DNA of 42,787 bases from Bacteroidales bacterium (lineage in GTDB: Bacteria; Bacteroidota; Bacteroidia; Bacteroidales; UBA932). Below the pieces are notes generated by a model. It was not told where the DNA came from. It saw only the letters and a program-made list of their open reading frames with translations, and did no database searches. Within the stretch, counting starts at the first letter, position 1. Each line of letters starts with the position of its first letter. Where the stretch lies: contig JAGAAF010000065.1 in assembly GCA_017615435.1 (NCBI GenBank), positions 1 through 42,787 of the forward strand. The letters are read 5' to 3'. A program made the translations under genes and the position numbers. This document shows, piece by piece, positions 8,440-17,312 of this stretch.

Positions 8440-10019
8440 TTTTCGCGATCTTCGGGCTTGAGGCCGGTGAATGAAATCTTGTAGATAGAAGGATTGTCGT
8501 CATCGTCGTCGCCGAGATAGACCAGACCGCGTTCGTGGTCCACGCAAACTGACTCGTTGTTGCCCGCGAAAGGTACGCGGTAACTTGTCAGGAGTGTGGA
8601 TGCGTCGCCGCTGAGAACGTGGAGTCTATGGCTCTCGGAGTCGGTGACCCACAGCCAGTCGTTGACCGCATCGTAGCACAATCCTCCGACTTCGATTATC
8701 TTGTTGGAGAGTTTCTTCAGGCTGACGTAGTCGCCGATCTTTTCTCCGTCAATGGTGTATTTCCAGAGGTTGGCGCCGACCTGGCTTCCGACATAGAGGA
8801 TGCCGTTGCCGTAGTAGGCGATACCTTCGAGGCCGCTGTTGCCGTAGTCCTTTGCATCTTCAACCGTGAACACACTGGTGTATGAGGTGTAAGGATCGGA
8901 GCACCTGTAGACCTTCTGAGAACCTTCGGCGGCTATGTAAAGGTCGCCGGTGTCCGTGTCAAGGGTGATGGCTTCGAGGTCGTTGCTGAAGTGCTTGATG
9001 TTTGTAACGGTGCCGTCGAAGGTCACCCTGGCGAGCTGACCCTGGTCTCCGACTGCCCAGAGGGCGTCCTTTTCTGCAGTAAGGCAGATGCCGGAGAGTT
9101 CTTCGACATTGACCTTAATCCTTTCGTAGGTTCCCATCACAGGCATTACCGGCTCGACGGGTGCCGGTCCGGTGTAGTCTTCAAGATTGGAGGTGATGTC
9201 GCCCAGGTCGAGCAGGTCGCCGTGGTTCAGATCGGCGTCCTTGATGTGGCGGTAGATCTTCGGATACGAGTCGCCCTTCTTTAGGTAAATGTTGAAGCCC
9301 CTTTCGTTGAAGGTGGCCCTGACCGGGAGGTAAGCTATTCCGGAGTTTCCGTCCATCGCCGAGCGGTAGAAACGGCTGCCTGCGCCCACATCGCTGCGGT
9401 AGAGCTGCGCCTGGCTGGTGACGTTCACCACGACGTATTCGAAAACGAGTTCCTGGCTGGCGTTGCCCACCACCACGAAACTGTCGCAAGGTTCTGTGGT
9501 GGTGAAGGCGATAGCGCCGTTCACATAGGTAAAGTTGAATTTATTGCCCTCCTGGAGGTATGCGGTAAGAAGAGCCGTGTGGTTCGGAACGAAACGGGTG
9601 TTCGCATCGCAGATTGAGGATTCCATCTGAACTGCGTCGGCGGGATAGGCGGCATAGAGGATATCCGGAACCGCGCCGGATGCAGGCACCTGATCGAGCT
9701 GGACCGTGGCGGTTTTACCGTCCTCGGAGATGTTGCCCGGCTCGAGAGTGACTATCACCGAAGCGGGGGCGTAGTTGCCGTGGACATAGATCTGGTCACC
9801 TGCCTCCCAGGTGGTTTTGCCCTGGGGAGCGCCTCCCTTCAAGTTGTATGTCGGCATCACGAAAGTGTAAGTGCCGGGTTTGGGTGTGTAGTCGGGTTCC
9901 TCTTGCTTTTGTTTGTCTTTTTCTTTGTCGTCTTTTCCGGGATTGTCCGGATTGCAGGCGAAGAACAGTGTTCCGGCGAGCAGAAGTGCCGAAAGCATCA
10001 TCAATCTCTTCATAATCAT
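8436..10019 (-). CDS. Lipoprotein with fimbrillin-like N-domain and SdiA-regulated-type beta-propeller
   Basis: 527 aa. Lipobox LFFAC (Cys22). After a charged Lys/Asp/Glu linker, residues about 45-285 contain WEAGDQIYV, LYAAYPADA and FTYVNGAIAFTT, the features of the first beta-domain of fimbrillin-like proteins. Residues about 295-520 are repeated propeller blades: ELSGICLTAEKDALWAVGDQG, LEAITLDTDTGDLYIAAEG, GLEGIAYYGNGILYVGSQ, EVGGLCYDAVNDWLWVTDS. This matches the SdiA-regulated/phytase-esterase-like propellers. It probably binds or processes a ligand at the cell surface; no catalytic residues are evident. The start overlaps the upstream stop by 4 nt; an alternative ATG lies two codons in. 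Confidence 0.75.
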   Translation of the reverse strand: MIMKRLMMLSALLLAGTLFFACNPDNPGKDDKEKDKQKQEEPDYTPKPGTYTFVMPTYNLKGGAPQGKTTWEAGDQIYVHGNYAPASVIVTLEPGNISEDGKTATVQLDQVPASGAVPDILYAAYPADAVQMESSICDANTRFVPNHTALLTAYLQEGNKFNFTYVNGAIAFTTTEPCDSFVVVGNASQELVFEYVVVNVTSQAQLYRSDVGAGSRFYRSAMDGNSGIAYLPVRATFNERGFNIYLKKGDSYPKIYRHIKDADLNHGDLLDLGDITSNLEDYTGPAPVEPVMPVMGTYERIKVNVEELSGICLTAEKDALWAVGDQGQLARVTFDGTVTNIKHFSNDLEAITLDTDTGDLYIAAEGSQKVYRCSDPYTSYTSVFTVEDAKDYGNSGLEGIAYYGNGILYVGSQVGANLWKYTIDGEKIGDYVSLKKLSNKIIEVGGLCYDAVNDWLWVTDSESHRLHVLSGDASTLLTSYRVPFAGNNESVCVDHERGLVYLGDDDDDNPSIYKISFTGLKPEDREK

Positions 10020-10741
10020 AAAGCTCTTGTATAGGTTATTTCAATAATTCCATCTTTGTCTGTCAGGAAGTAGAAAGGCGCGGCCCCGGCGTCGTAAACG
10101 CTGTCGGAGTCGAGTGCTTTGTATGTTTCCCATCCTTCAATCGAGGGAAGACGGCCGGGGCCGCTGCAAAGAGCGACGTGGCGCGCTTCCGGGTAACTGC
10201 CCTTCATCTTTTCCAGTGCCTTAAGGCAGCTGGGGCAGGTGAGGTCCACCACCATAAACAGCGTCGGCTGTCCGGTTTCCAGTTCCACCTCATTTCCCGT
10301 ACGGTCTATAAGGGAAGGAAGCGTTAGGGGGTCACCTATGAGGTTGGAACGGCAGGCAGTCACGAAACGGGAGTATAATTCGGCGTCGTAGCCCTCGATT
10401 ATGCCGTCGCCCAGAACGCGCTCCATAGAGTAAACGAACAGAGGGCAATTGCGGCAGGGAGACGCCGAAGAGTAGAAGGCGGTCACCACCCACTCGGTGT
10501 AAACGAAGTAGGCGACTTCGTCGGCCTTCAGGAGGTCGAACAGCTTGTCAATCTCCGCGTGGGCGTCCTCCTCGGGCGCGGCGACCGCGAGTTCGGCAAA
10601 CTCCGCGAACTCGTCTTCGGCCGCGCGTATATCCGTAATATCGGGCTTATGGTTGTCCCAATAGCCTTTCACGGAAGGGGATTTGCAAGAAACGGCGAGC
10701 ACCGCAAGCAGCGCCGCCGCAGCTACCAGGTTCAGTCTCAT
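10016..10741 (-). CDS. Thioredoxin-like (DUF5106-type) lipoprotein
   Basis: 241 aa, lipobox LAVSC (Cys19). The central part has helical Asp/Glu-rich segments and a CRNC pair (Cys96, Cys99). The C-terminal half is a thioredoxin-like fold with LFMVVDLTCPSCLKALEKM; the CPSC motif (169-172) takes the place of the CxxC active site, and AAPFYFLTDKDGII supplies the cis-Pro region. Bacteroidales proteins of this kind (DUF5106 plus TlpA/AhpC-like) are periplasmic disulfide reductases or isomerases. The gene overlaps both neighbours by 4 nt. Its place in a glycan operon suggests it keeps cysteines of the secreted enzymes in order, since the three DUF4832 proteins carry several conserved cysteines. Confidence 0.7.
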   Translation of the reverse strand: MRLNLVAAAALLAVLAVSCKSPSVKGYWDNHKPDITDIRAAEDEFAEFAELAVAAPEEDAHAEIDKLFDLLKADEVAYFVYTEWVVTAFYSSASPCRNCPLFVYSMERVLGDGIIEGYDAELYSRFVTACRSNLIGDPLTLPSLIDRTGNEVELETGQPTLFMVVDLTCPSCLKALEKMKGSYPEARHVALCSGPGRLPSIEGWETYKALDSDSVYDAGAAPFYFLTDKDGIIEITYTRAL

Positions 10742-12204
10742 TTAAGCTCGAACAGTTTGTTGTAGCCGGTCTTGGAATCGAAGACGTTCTTGTTTGCGAA
10801 AGCTATGCTGTACAGCGGGTTGTCCTTGAGCAGAGGGTCGTTGAGGTTCATATAGACGGTTCCCTTTGCTGCGGGAAGCTTGATCGAGGTGAGGACGGTG
10901 TGAGGGCCCGGCTGCCACTTGCGAGGGTCTGAAGCCACGGGGAACACGGTCTTCTTGCCGTCGGCATCCACGAAGATAAGCTGCACGAGGCGGGGATTCA
11001 TCGGCGCGGCATAGCCGTCGTTGCGGAAGTTGATGGCAATCTCCAGATCCTTGCCTGCCTCCACGTTCTCCTTATGCTCGACATTGTCAAGCACGAGGCG
11101 GTAGCCGAGTTTCTTTACTATATCGTTGTAGCAGCCGTTGCTCTTCCATCCGTTGATCACATCGCCGTGGTAGTCGATGTTGAGGTAGGTCCAGTGATAG
11201 TCGACCATATCCTTGGTGGAAGCCTGGCAGGTGCAGTAGTCGGAGACGTTGCAGGTCTCGCCGCCCATAATGGTGTAGCGGGTCTCGGCCTTCCAGAAGG
11301 CGCGGTCACCGCTTTCATTGTCGAAGGTCCCCCAGTCGTCGGCAGCGGCGCCGAAGCAGTCGTTGTGGCCGGCGAGACGGGCGAGATTCGTTTCTTTATG
11401 AGCAGTCTTGGCAGTGAGGGTGTCCTTAAGGGTAAGGTTGTACATCCTCATCTTGAACTGAGGAGTACGGAGTTCCACCTGGCGGGAAAGCGGCATTGCA
11501 TCCAGCAGCGCTTCGGCAACCCTCTTGCGCGGGAGATAGTCGTCGTTGGAGGAGGGCTGGAAAACGAAGTTATCTGTGTAGTACCACTCTCCCCAAACCC
11601 CCACGAAACCTGCCTGGAGCACGAATATCACGTCTTCATTCTGCTGCAGGATGGGCTTGAGCTGGGCGATGTGCCTCATTACGATCTCTTCGGAGGGATC
11701 GTAGGGATGCTTCTCGCTGTCTTTGTAGGCGAAACGCAGAACGCATTTGCCGCCGCCTTCACGCAGGGCGTCCATCGTGTCTTGAATCTTCTTGAGGTAC
11801 GAATCGGAGATGTCTCCGTTCATAAAGTCGGTCAGGTAGAAGCCAGTGTAGTAAAGGGTGCGTCCCTCGGCTCTCTGGGCCTTCACGGCGGATGCTTTTA
11901 GCGCAGAAGTACTGGTTTTGAAGTCCTGATACTTCATAAAGCCCCTTTCAGGATTGGCGATCACGTCGGTCGACTCCTGGAAAGTGTATTTCACGCCGGT
12001 CCAGTCGTAGCCGCCGGGAGCGTCGTTACCTGTCTCTGAAGGAATCTCAGGCTCCGGTTCGGGCTCGGGCTCGGGAGTCGGTTTGTCATCCGGTTTTTCG
12101 GTTTCGTCGCCCTTGTTCAGGTTGAAGCCGAAATCGGGCAGCTGAAAATCATCGCAAGCGCAAAACAGCGAAGCGGCTGCAATAAACGAAAGTAAGCGTT
12201 TCAT
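10738..12204 (-). CDS. DUF4874/DUF4832 lipoprotein (putative glycosidase-like), paralogue 1
   Basis: 488 aa, lipobox LFCAC (Cys17), followed by a low-complexity (Pro-Glu)n linker at about 43-54. NPERGF (84-89) opens the DUF4874 domain. Then TGFYLTDFM, GGGKCVLRFAYKDSE, VLQAGFVGVWGEWYYTD (Glu206), GHNDCF and YTIMGGETC (Glu316) follow, and a DUF4832 beta domain closes the protein with NPLYSIAFANKNVFDSKTGYNKL. The regular alternation of strand and acidic motif suggests a TIM barrel with glutamates at the ends of two strands. The family has no established activity that I know of. About half of its conserved blocks are identical to those of the other two copies in the operon. Confidence 0.8.
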   Translation of the reverse strand: MKRLLSFIAAASLFCACDDFQLPDFGFNLNKGDETEKPDDKPTPEPEPEPEPEIPSETGNDAPGGYDWTGVKYTFQESTDVIANPERGFMKYQDFKTSTSALKASAVKAQRAEGRTLYYTGFYLTDFMNGDISDSYLKKIQDTMDALREGGGKCVLRFAYKDSEKHPYDPSEEIVMRHIAQLKPILQQNEDVIFVLQAGFVGVWGEWYYTDNFVFQPSSNDDYLPRKRVAEALLDAMPLSRQVELRTPQFKMRMYNLTLKDTLTAKTAHKETNLARLAGHNDCFGAAADDWGTFDNESGDRAFWKAETRYTIMGGETCNVSDYCTCQASTKDMVDYHWTYLNIDYHGDVINGWKSNGCYNDIVKKLGYRLVLDNVEHKENVEAGKDLEIAINFRNDGYAAPMNPRLVQLIFVDADGKKTVFPVASDPRKWQPGPHTVLTSIKLPAAKGTVYMNLNDPLLKDNPLYSIAFANKNVFDSKTGYNKLFELK

Positions 12205-12211
12205 ATGTCAA

Positions 12212-13789
12212 TTACATTTTTTCAAAAACAGGAATACGGTCCAGCGGCACGTCTATCTCGTGCTTTCCGCCTTCGTAGAGACGGCCGTCGTCGGCTTTCC
12301 ACTGTCCTGCGGGCAGTACGACTGTCCTGCGGGTTCCAGGGTCCTGCATAGGCGCGACCAGCACGCTGTCGCCGAGCATAAACTCGTCCACGACCGGAGC
12401 CAGCCCTTCGCCGGGGAATACGTACTCCAGCGGTGCGACGATTGGCTCTCCCGTCCGGGCCGCGCGCTCGAACAGACTCTGGATCAGCGGCAGCAACTCG
12501 CTGCGCAGTCGGACTGCCTTCAGCACGGCGGCATAGTGCTCCTTATCCAGCACTCTCCACGGCGCGAGCGAGAACTGCATCATCGGCATCAGCGCGTGGA
12601 CCTGGGCCGAGCGGACGATCAACTCAGGGTCGGTCTTGCCGCTGAGGAAGGTCTCGAAGCTGCCTCCGCCGACCATATCCGGGCAGCAGAAGCTGAAGCC
12701 CATCAGGCTCTCGGCCATCATCTCGGGGATCAGCTTGCGCAGGTCCTCCCACGAATGGCCTTTGTCGTGAAGCCTCTGAACAACTGGCCTTCCGGCGTTG
12801 CGCCATCCGGCGCGGAGTTCGTTATAGGGATAGCCCACGGCGTGGTCCACGAACAGCGAGCACTGCTCCCACGCGGGAACCTTGCCGCCCTTCGCGAGTG
12901 CGTCTGAAGGGTAGAAGTCGAAGTCGCCGGCGTCGAACTTGAAACCGTCCACACCGTAGTCGTCCGTCAGCCGCTTGAGCTGCGAGTCGAACCAGCGGAC
13001 AGCCGCTTCGTTGGAGAAGTCAAGCACGGCCGACGTCCCGTTCCACCAGCGGACCGGATAGGGGTCGGAGGCATCTTCCCAGCTCGGAGCGCCAGTCAGC
13101 AGGAAACCCTTGTCCGCCATTATCTCGCGGCAGATAAGGTACTGGTCCATACTCACGAACGGGCATATCCACAGCATCAGCTTGAAGCCAAGGCGGTGAA
13201 GCTCGTCGCACATCGCCTTCGGATCGGGGAAACGGCCCGGATGGAAGACCCATTTGCCGTAGTCCTCCTGCCAGGTGTCGTCGATCATTATTATTCCGGG
13301 AGGAAGGCCGTTCTTAAGGATGCCACGGGCGTAATTGAGCACGCCTTCCTGGTTCTGATCGTACATCAGTTCTATCCAGGTGTTGTACTGGGGCATACGG
13401 AAGAACTCTGCGGGCGGCATCTGGCCGTCGGCGGGGAAGTGTCTGGCGGCAGCTGCCTTGAATGCATCTGCCAGAGTCTCCCCGGCTTTCTCCCATTCGA
13501 TTTCGGAGATGTGTCCGGTTATGACGATAGCATCGTCCTGAATCCGGAAACTGAAAGGATTGTCGCTCCAGACATACTTCCCTCCAGAGGTAAGAAGCAG
13601 GGGATTGACCTGATTGGAAAGATTGTATTCCAGAGAGGTTTCAAACCCGGGCTTGAACGGCATCAGAGAGCCGTCCTTGATATGACCTCCCCACACCGCT
13701 TCACCTTCCGAGAGCGGAATGACCAGCGGTTTGGGGCCGCAGCTGAAAAGCAGCGGCAGGCAGAGAAGAATGAGAGCGAGTTTGCGCAT
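12212..13789 (-). CDS. Glycoside hydrolase family 31 lipoprotein
   Basis: 525 aa, lipobox LLFSC (Cys17). A short N-terminal beta domain is followed by a (beta/alpha)8 barrel: PPGIIMIDDTWQEDYGKW, GFKLMLWICPFVS and YGVDGFKFDAGD, where Asp286 is the expected retaining nucleophile. Downstream, HDKGHSWEDLRKLIPEMMAESLMGFSFCCPDMVGGG is the acid/base region (Asp342 the likely acid) and substrate-binding helix of GH31. A C-terminal beta domain ends at FEKM. GH31 enzymes cut alpha-glycosidic bonds (glucose, xylose, galactose, GalNAc depending on subfamily). Given the GH36 and GH109 genes, an alpha-Gal or alpha-GalNAc activity is plausible. Its start shares one base with the previous stop (TAATG). Confidence 0.85.
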   Translation of the reverse strand: MRKLALILLCLPLLFSCGPKPLVIPLSEGEAVWGGHIKDGSLMPFKPGFETSLEYNLSNQVNPLLLTSGGKYVWSDNPFSFRIQDDAIVITGHISEIEWEKAGETLADAFKAAAARHFPADGQMPPAEFFRMPQYNTWIELMYDQNQEGVLNYARGILKNGLPPGIIMIDDTWQEDYGKWVFHPGRFPDPKAMCDELHRLGFKLMLWICPFVSMDQYLICREIMADKGFLLTGAPSWEDASDPYPVRWWNGTSAVLDFSNEAAVRWFDSQLKRLTDDYGVDGFKFDAGDFDFYPSDALAKGGKVPAWEQCSLFVDHAVGYPYNELRAGWRNAGRPVVQRLHDKGHSWEDLRKLIPEMMAESLMGFSFCCPDMVGGGSFETFLSGKTDPELIVRSAQVHALMPMMQFSLAPWRVLDKEHYAAVLKAVRLRSELLPLIQSLFERAARTGEPIVAPLEYVFPGEGLAPVVDEFMLGDSVLVAPMQDPGTRRTVVLPAGQWKADDGRLYEGGKHEIDVPLDRIPVFEKM

Positions 13790-14523
13790 TACTTAATGGT
13801 GTTTACGCGAAGTCCGGCTTCCTGGGGAGCACCTTCGCCGGCTTTCTCAGCCTCGGTGAGGCAAGGAAGTTTGCCGATGATGGTCCAGTTGCTGTTCTCG
13901 ATGATGGCGCCGATGCTGAAGCTGTCCTGAAGTCCGTCGATGGACATCATTTCGCGTATCATCCTCATCTCCACGCAGATTATTTCGTCGGTCTTCTTGA
14001 CCGGGACGCAGGTGGTGGTGAAGTTCATTCCGGCATCGTCGATCCAAGTCCACTCGGTGCCGCCTGGCTCTCCGCCGTAGACACGAACGATAGGATTGTA
14101 GATCGAAGCGGGGATTTCGAGGGTGTGGTCGAACGAGCTCTGGAGCAGGATTTCAGCTCCTGTGGCAGGCCAGTTGGCGGTCTGTCCGGTGGCGTTCGAG
14201 TTGTCCAGGTCGATGAAGAGGTCCATAACCGCAAGGTTGGTGCAGTCCATCTCGAAGTACATATAGATGTAGAATTCGTCTGCGATGGCCTTGAATACCT
14301 TCATTGCGCTGTAAGCCACCTCGCCTGCAGGGAGGGTAGCGACCGACACTCCTTCGAGACCTGCCCAGTCTGAGAAGTCTCCGTCGATCTTGATGAGGCT
14401 GTTATCTACTACTTCTTCCTCCTCTTCTTCCTCTTCGTCTCCGGACTTGTTGTCGGGGTTGCACTGAATGAAAAGAAGGGCTGATGCCGCCGCAGCAGCG
14501 GCGAGAATGTAACGGAATTTCAT
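13789..14523 (-). CDS. CBM9-like lipoprotein of the SUS operon
   Basis: 244 aa. Signal peptide with lipobox LFIQC (Cys21), then an eight-glutamate linker that would space the domain from the membrane. SLIKIDGDFSDWAGLEG is the typical opening of CBM9/DOMON-type beta-sandwiches, and FYIYMYFEMD and MDLFIDLDNSNATG match the following strands. No enzymatic motif is visible. It is paralogous in layout to the protein at 17313-18068. Likely a surface glycan-binding lipoprotein taking the place of SusE/SusF, each copy preceding or following DUF4832 genes. Confidence 0.65.
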   Translation of the reverse strand: MKFRYILAAAAAASALLFIQCNPDNKSGDEEEEEEEEVVDNSLIKIDGDFSDWAGLEGVSVATLPAGEVAYSAMKVFKAIADEFYIYMYFEMDCTNLAVMDLFIDLDNSNATGQTANWPATGAEILLQSSFDHTLEIPASIYNPIVRVYGGEPGGTEWTWIDDAGMNFTTTCVPVKKTDEIICVEMRMIREMMSIDGLQDSFSIGAIIENSNWTIIGKLPCLTEAEKAGEGAPQEAGLRVNTIK

Positions 14524-14526
14524 AAT

Positions 14527-15891
14527 TTATTTTACTTTAATCGTTGTTATCTTGTTGTAACCCGTGGTCTCATCCCAGACGTCTTTGTTCGCAAGACGTA
14601 TGGCGTAGAAAGGGTTGTCGTGAAGTCTTGCCTGAGGGTCCGGCAGGTTGAGCCAGAGGGAATACTCGCCGGCGGCGAGTGCGGGCACGGTGATGTCCAT
14701 CGTGCTGGTGGTGCCTGCGAACCAGGTGCGGGGATCATCCTCGAGAGGAACCACCGTCTTGCGTCCTCCCTCATCGGTAATGATAAGTTCGGCGCCTCGC
14801 GGGTTCTGGGGTGCTGAGAAGCCCTCGTTGAGGATCTTCAGCACCAGCCTTGACTCGGCGCCCGCAGCGATACCGGGAGTGATGAAGGCCTTCTCGATCG
14901 AAAGCCTGTATCCCAGCCTGCGGGAGATTTCATCGTAGCAGTTGCCTGAACGCCACATACCAAGCACGCTGGTGTGGTACTGGCTGTTCAGATAGGTCCA
15001 GTGATAGTCTTCAAGCTCCTTAACTGCGTTGTCGCACTTGCAGTAAGACGATGTGCCGCAGGATTCCCCGCCCATAATGGTGTAGCGGGTGTCGGCCTTC
15101 CAGAGCGCGCGGTCATCTTTGCCGCGGTAAGTTCCGGTGTCGTTGCTGGAAGCGAGGAAGCAGTCGTTGTGGCCGCCTACACGGGCGATATCGGACTCGC
15201 TGTGCGCGGTTGCCCGGGTGATTGTGTCCGCCAGGGTAGTATTAAGCAGCCTGAATTTGAATTCGGGGGTGCGTAGCTGAATCTGCCTGTTCTTCGGGAC
15301 TGCGTTCAGGAGAGCCTGAAGGACGTGCTTCCTGGGCTCGAATGAAGCATCCGAGCTGGGATTCATATTGAAGTTGGTGGTGTAATACCACTCGCCCCAA
15401 ACTCCAACGAAACCCGCCTGGAACGCGAGGAGAACATCGTCGTTTTCCTGAAGGATGGGAGCTACCTGCTCAATATGGCGCAGCACCCACTCTTCCGTCG
15501 CGTCCCAGGGACGGTCGTTTTCGCTTTGTTTGTACGCGAAGCGGACTATAGCTTTGCCGCCGCCTTCGCGCAGATTGGTGAAGTACTCCCTGATCTTCGC
15601 AAGATAAGCATCATCTATATCCGACTCCATATAGTCGGTCAGATAGAATTCCAGCAGCATAATGGTGAAGTTGAACTTGCGCAGGTTGGTGATGGTGGAA
15701 GGCTGGAATACGCTGCCGTCCGCGTGGAACACCTGCGAGCACCGGTAGAAGCCCCTTTCCGGGTTCGGAAAGTCTTCGTCGGTGGATTGGAAAGTTATCT
15801 TCTGAAGATCCTTGTAAGGATCCGGCTGGTCCGGCTTGCACTGGACCAGCAACGCTGCAATAACGAGAAGAATAGGGAGTGCCCTTTTCAT
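14527..15891 (-). CDS. DUF4874/DUF4832 lipoprotein (putative glycosidase-like), paralogue 2
   Basis: 454 aa, lipobox LLVQC (Cys18). All blocks of the family are present: NPERGF (43-48), EFYLTDYM, GGGKAIVRFAYKQSE, QAGFVGVWGEWYYT (Glu167), GGHNDCF (239-245), YTIMGGESC (Glu276), DYHWTYLNSQYH, and the C-terminal DUF4832 domain ending NPFYAIRLANKDVWDETTGYNKI. It is closest to paralogue 1. The gene starts 3 nt before the CBM9-like gene's end region in transcription order and 4 nt after paralogue 3, so it is fully embedded in the operon. Confidence 0.8.
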   Translation of the reverse strand: MKRALPILLVIAALLVQCKPDQPDPYKDLQKITFQSTDEDFPNPERGFYRCSQVFHADGSVFQPSTITNLRKFNFTIMLLEFYLTDYMESDIDDAYLAKIREYFTNLREGGGKAIVRFAYKQSENDRPWDATEEWVLRHIEQVAPILQENDDVLLAFQAGFVGVWGEWYYTTNFNMNPSSDASFEPRKHVLQALLNAVPKNRQIQLRTPEFKFRLLNTTLADTITRATAHSESDIARVGGHNDCFLASSNDTGTYRGKDDRALWKADTRYTIMGGESCGTSSYCKCDNAVKELEDYHWTYLNSQYHTSVLGMWRSGNCYDEISRRLGYRLSIEKAFITPGIAAGAESRLVLKILNEGFSAPQNPRGAELIITDEGGRKTVVPLEDDPRTWFAGTTSTMDITVPALAAGEYSLWLNLPDPQARLHDNPFYAIRLANKDVWDETTGYNKITTIKVK

Positions 15892-15895
15892 TTTG

Positions 15896-17308
15896 TTACA
15901 GTTTGATAGTGGTAATCTTGTTCAGGCCCGTTTCCTCATCCCAGATGCCTTTGTTGGCAAGACGGATGCTGTAGCGCGGGTCGTCGTGCAATGTGGTTTC
16001 CGGATCGGGCAGGTTCAGCGACACGGTGTAAGTGCCGGAGGCCATACTCTCCGGAAGAGTGACCTTCATATCGAGGGTCGATTCTTCGTCCTCGAACCAG
16101 AAGCGAGGGTCGGCGTCGATCGTGAAGACCTTGGTTTCGGGTCCCGTGAGCACAAGCTCGACCTTCCTCGGGTTCATAGGGGCGGCAAATCCTTCGTTGT
16201 GGATCTGGAGCGCGACCCTGAGTTCCTTGCCCTTGGCGGGCTCGGGAGTGACAAAACCGCGGTCTATGTGCAGACGGTATCCCATCCTGAAAGCAATCTC
16301 ATCGTAGCAGCCATCTTCCTTCCAGCGATTCAGCACTGATTTGTGGTAATCGTCGTTGAGGTAGGTCATATGGTGCTTGATCGCATACGGGAGGGACCAT
16401 TCGCAGTGCCCAACGGGCGCGAGATTGCAGGTTTCGCCTCCCCAAATAGTGTACTTGGAGTTGGCGTAGATGAATTCGCGCTGTGCGTTGCCGTGGTAGG
16501 TGCCCACATCGTCGTTAGATGACACGAAGCAGTCGTTGTGGCTGGCCGTGCGGGAGAGGATGGATCCGTCGTGGGCGGTTTTGCGGGTAAGAGTATCGGC
16601 TGCCGTAATTTCAAGCATACCCATAACGGCGGCGGGATAGCGGACTGCAATCTGGCGCGATGCCGGAACGGCAGTCATAAGTTTCTCAAACAGAATTTTA
16701 CGGGGAACATAGTCTTCGACAGTCTTGGGGTCGAAGTTGAAATTGTCTGTGTAGTACCATTCCCCGAAGGTGCCGATGAAGCCTGCCTCAAGGCAGAAGA
16801 TAACGTCGGCGCACTCTTCAAAAATCGGTTTCAGCTGGTCGATATGGCCGCTGATTACTTCCCAGGTAGGATCCCACGGGTGGGCGTCCTGGGCGAAAGA
16901 CCTGTTGTACGCGAAACGGAGGACACATTTAAAGCCGTTTCGACGGAGCACTTCCATATTTCCGCGGATGTAGTCGAGATACTCCTGGGAAATGGGACTC
17001 TCCATAAATGTATTCAGGTAGTAAATGGTGTAAATAAGTGTCCTGCCGAGCTGGCGCTGGCTTTCCAGCGTGAGGTCGGAGATGAGTGTGGTTCCTGAAG
17101 AAGCCTTGAATTCTTTGTGGCAGAAGAAACCGCGCTCCGGGTTGGCGAAATCCTTTTCGTCTACTTCAAAATCAATTCTCGTCAAGGATGCAAAGTCTGC
17201 ATCGGGGTCGGCGACTCCTTTTCCCGGTTTGTCGCAGAAAATGCAGAGGAATAAGCATATAAAGGCCATAGCCGCCAGGGGGCGGCTATGGCTGAAGATT
17301 GAAAGCAT
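15896..17308 (-). CDS. DUF4874/DUF4832 lipoprotein (putative glycosidase-like), paralogue 3
   Basis: 470 aa from the chosen ATG. An ATG 24 nt upstream is in frame but would overlap the previous gene, while 17308 leaves the 4-nt spacing seen elsewhere in this operon. Signal peptide with lipobox LCIFC (Cys25). NPERGF (56-61), IYYLNTFM, KCVLRFAYNRS, LEAGFIGTFGEWYYTD (Glu183), SHNDCF (256-261), YTIWGGETC (Glu292), MTYLNDDYH, and the DUF4832 end DPRYSIRLANKGIWDEETGLNKI. It is the most divergent copy yet keeps both glutamates and the HNDC motif, which argues that these are functional residues. Same inferred surface or periplasmic role as the other two. Confidence 0.8.
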   Translation of the reverse strand: MLSIFSHSRPLAAMAFICLFLCIFCDKPGKGVADPDADFASLTRIDFEVDEKDFANPERGFFCHKEFKASSGTTLISDLTLESQRQLGRTLIYTIYYLNTFMESPISQEYLDYIRGNMEVLRRNGFKCVLRFAYNRSFAQDAHPWDPTWEVISGHIDQLKPIFEECADVIFCLEAGFIGTFGEWYYTDNFNFDPKTVEDYVPRKILFEKLMTAVPASRQIAVRYPAAVMGMLEITAADTLTRKTAHDGSILSRTASHNDCFVSSNDDVGTYHGNAQREFIYANSKYTIWGGETCNLAPVGHCEWSLPYAIKHHMTYLNDDYHKSVLNRWKEDGCYDEIAFRMGYRLHIDRGFVTPEPAKGKELRVALQIHNEGFAAPMNPRKVELVLTGPETKVFTIDADPRFWFEDEESTLDMKVTLPESMASGTYTVSLNLPDPETTLHDDPRYSIRLANKGIWDEETGLNKITTIKL

Positions 17309-17312
17309 AAAA

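Noticed and set aside
12030..12090. GGCTCC/GGGCTC repeat tract as a DNA repeat element
   Set aside because: It is the codon-level result of the (Pro-Glu)n linker of the first DUF4832 protein, in frame with the gene.
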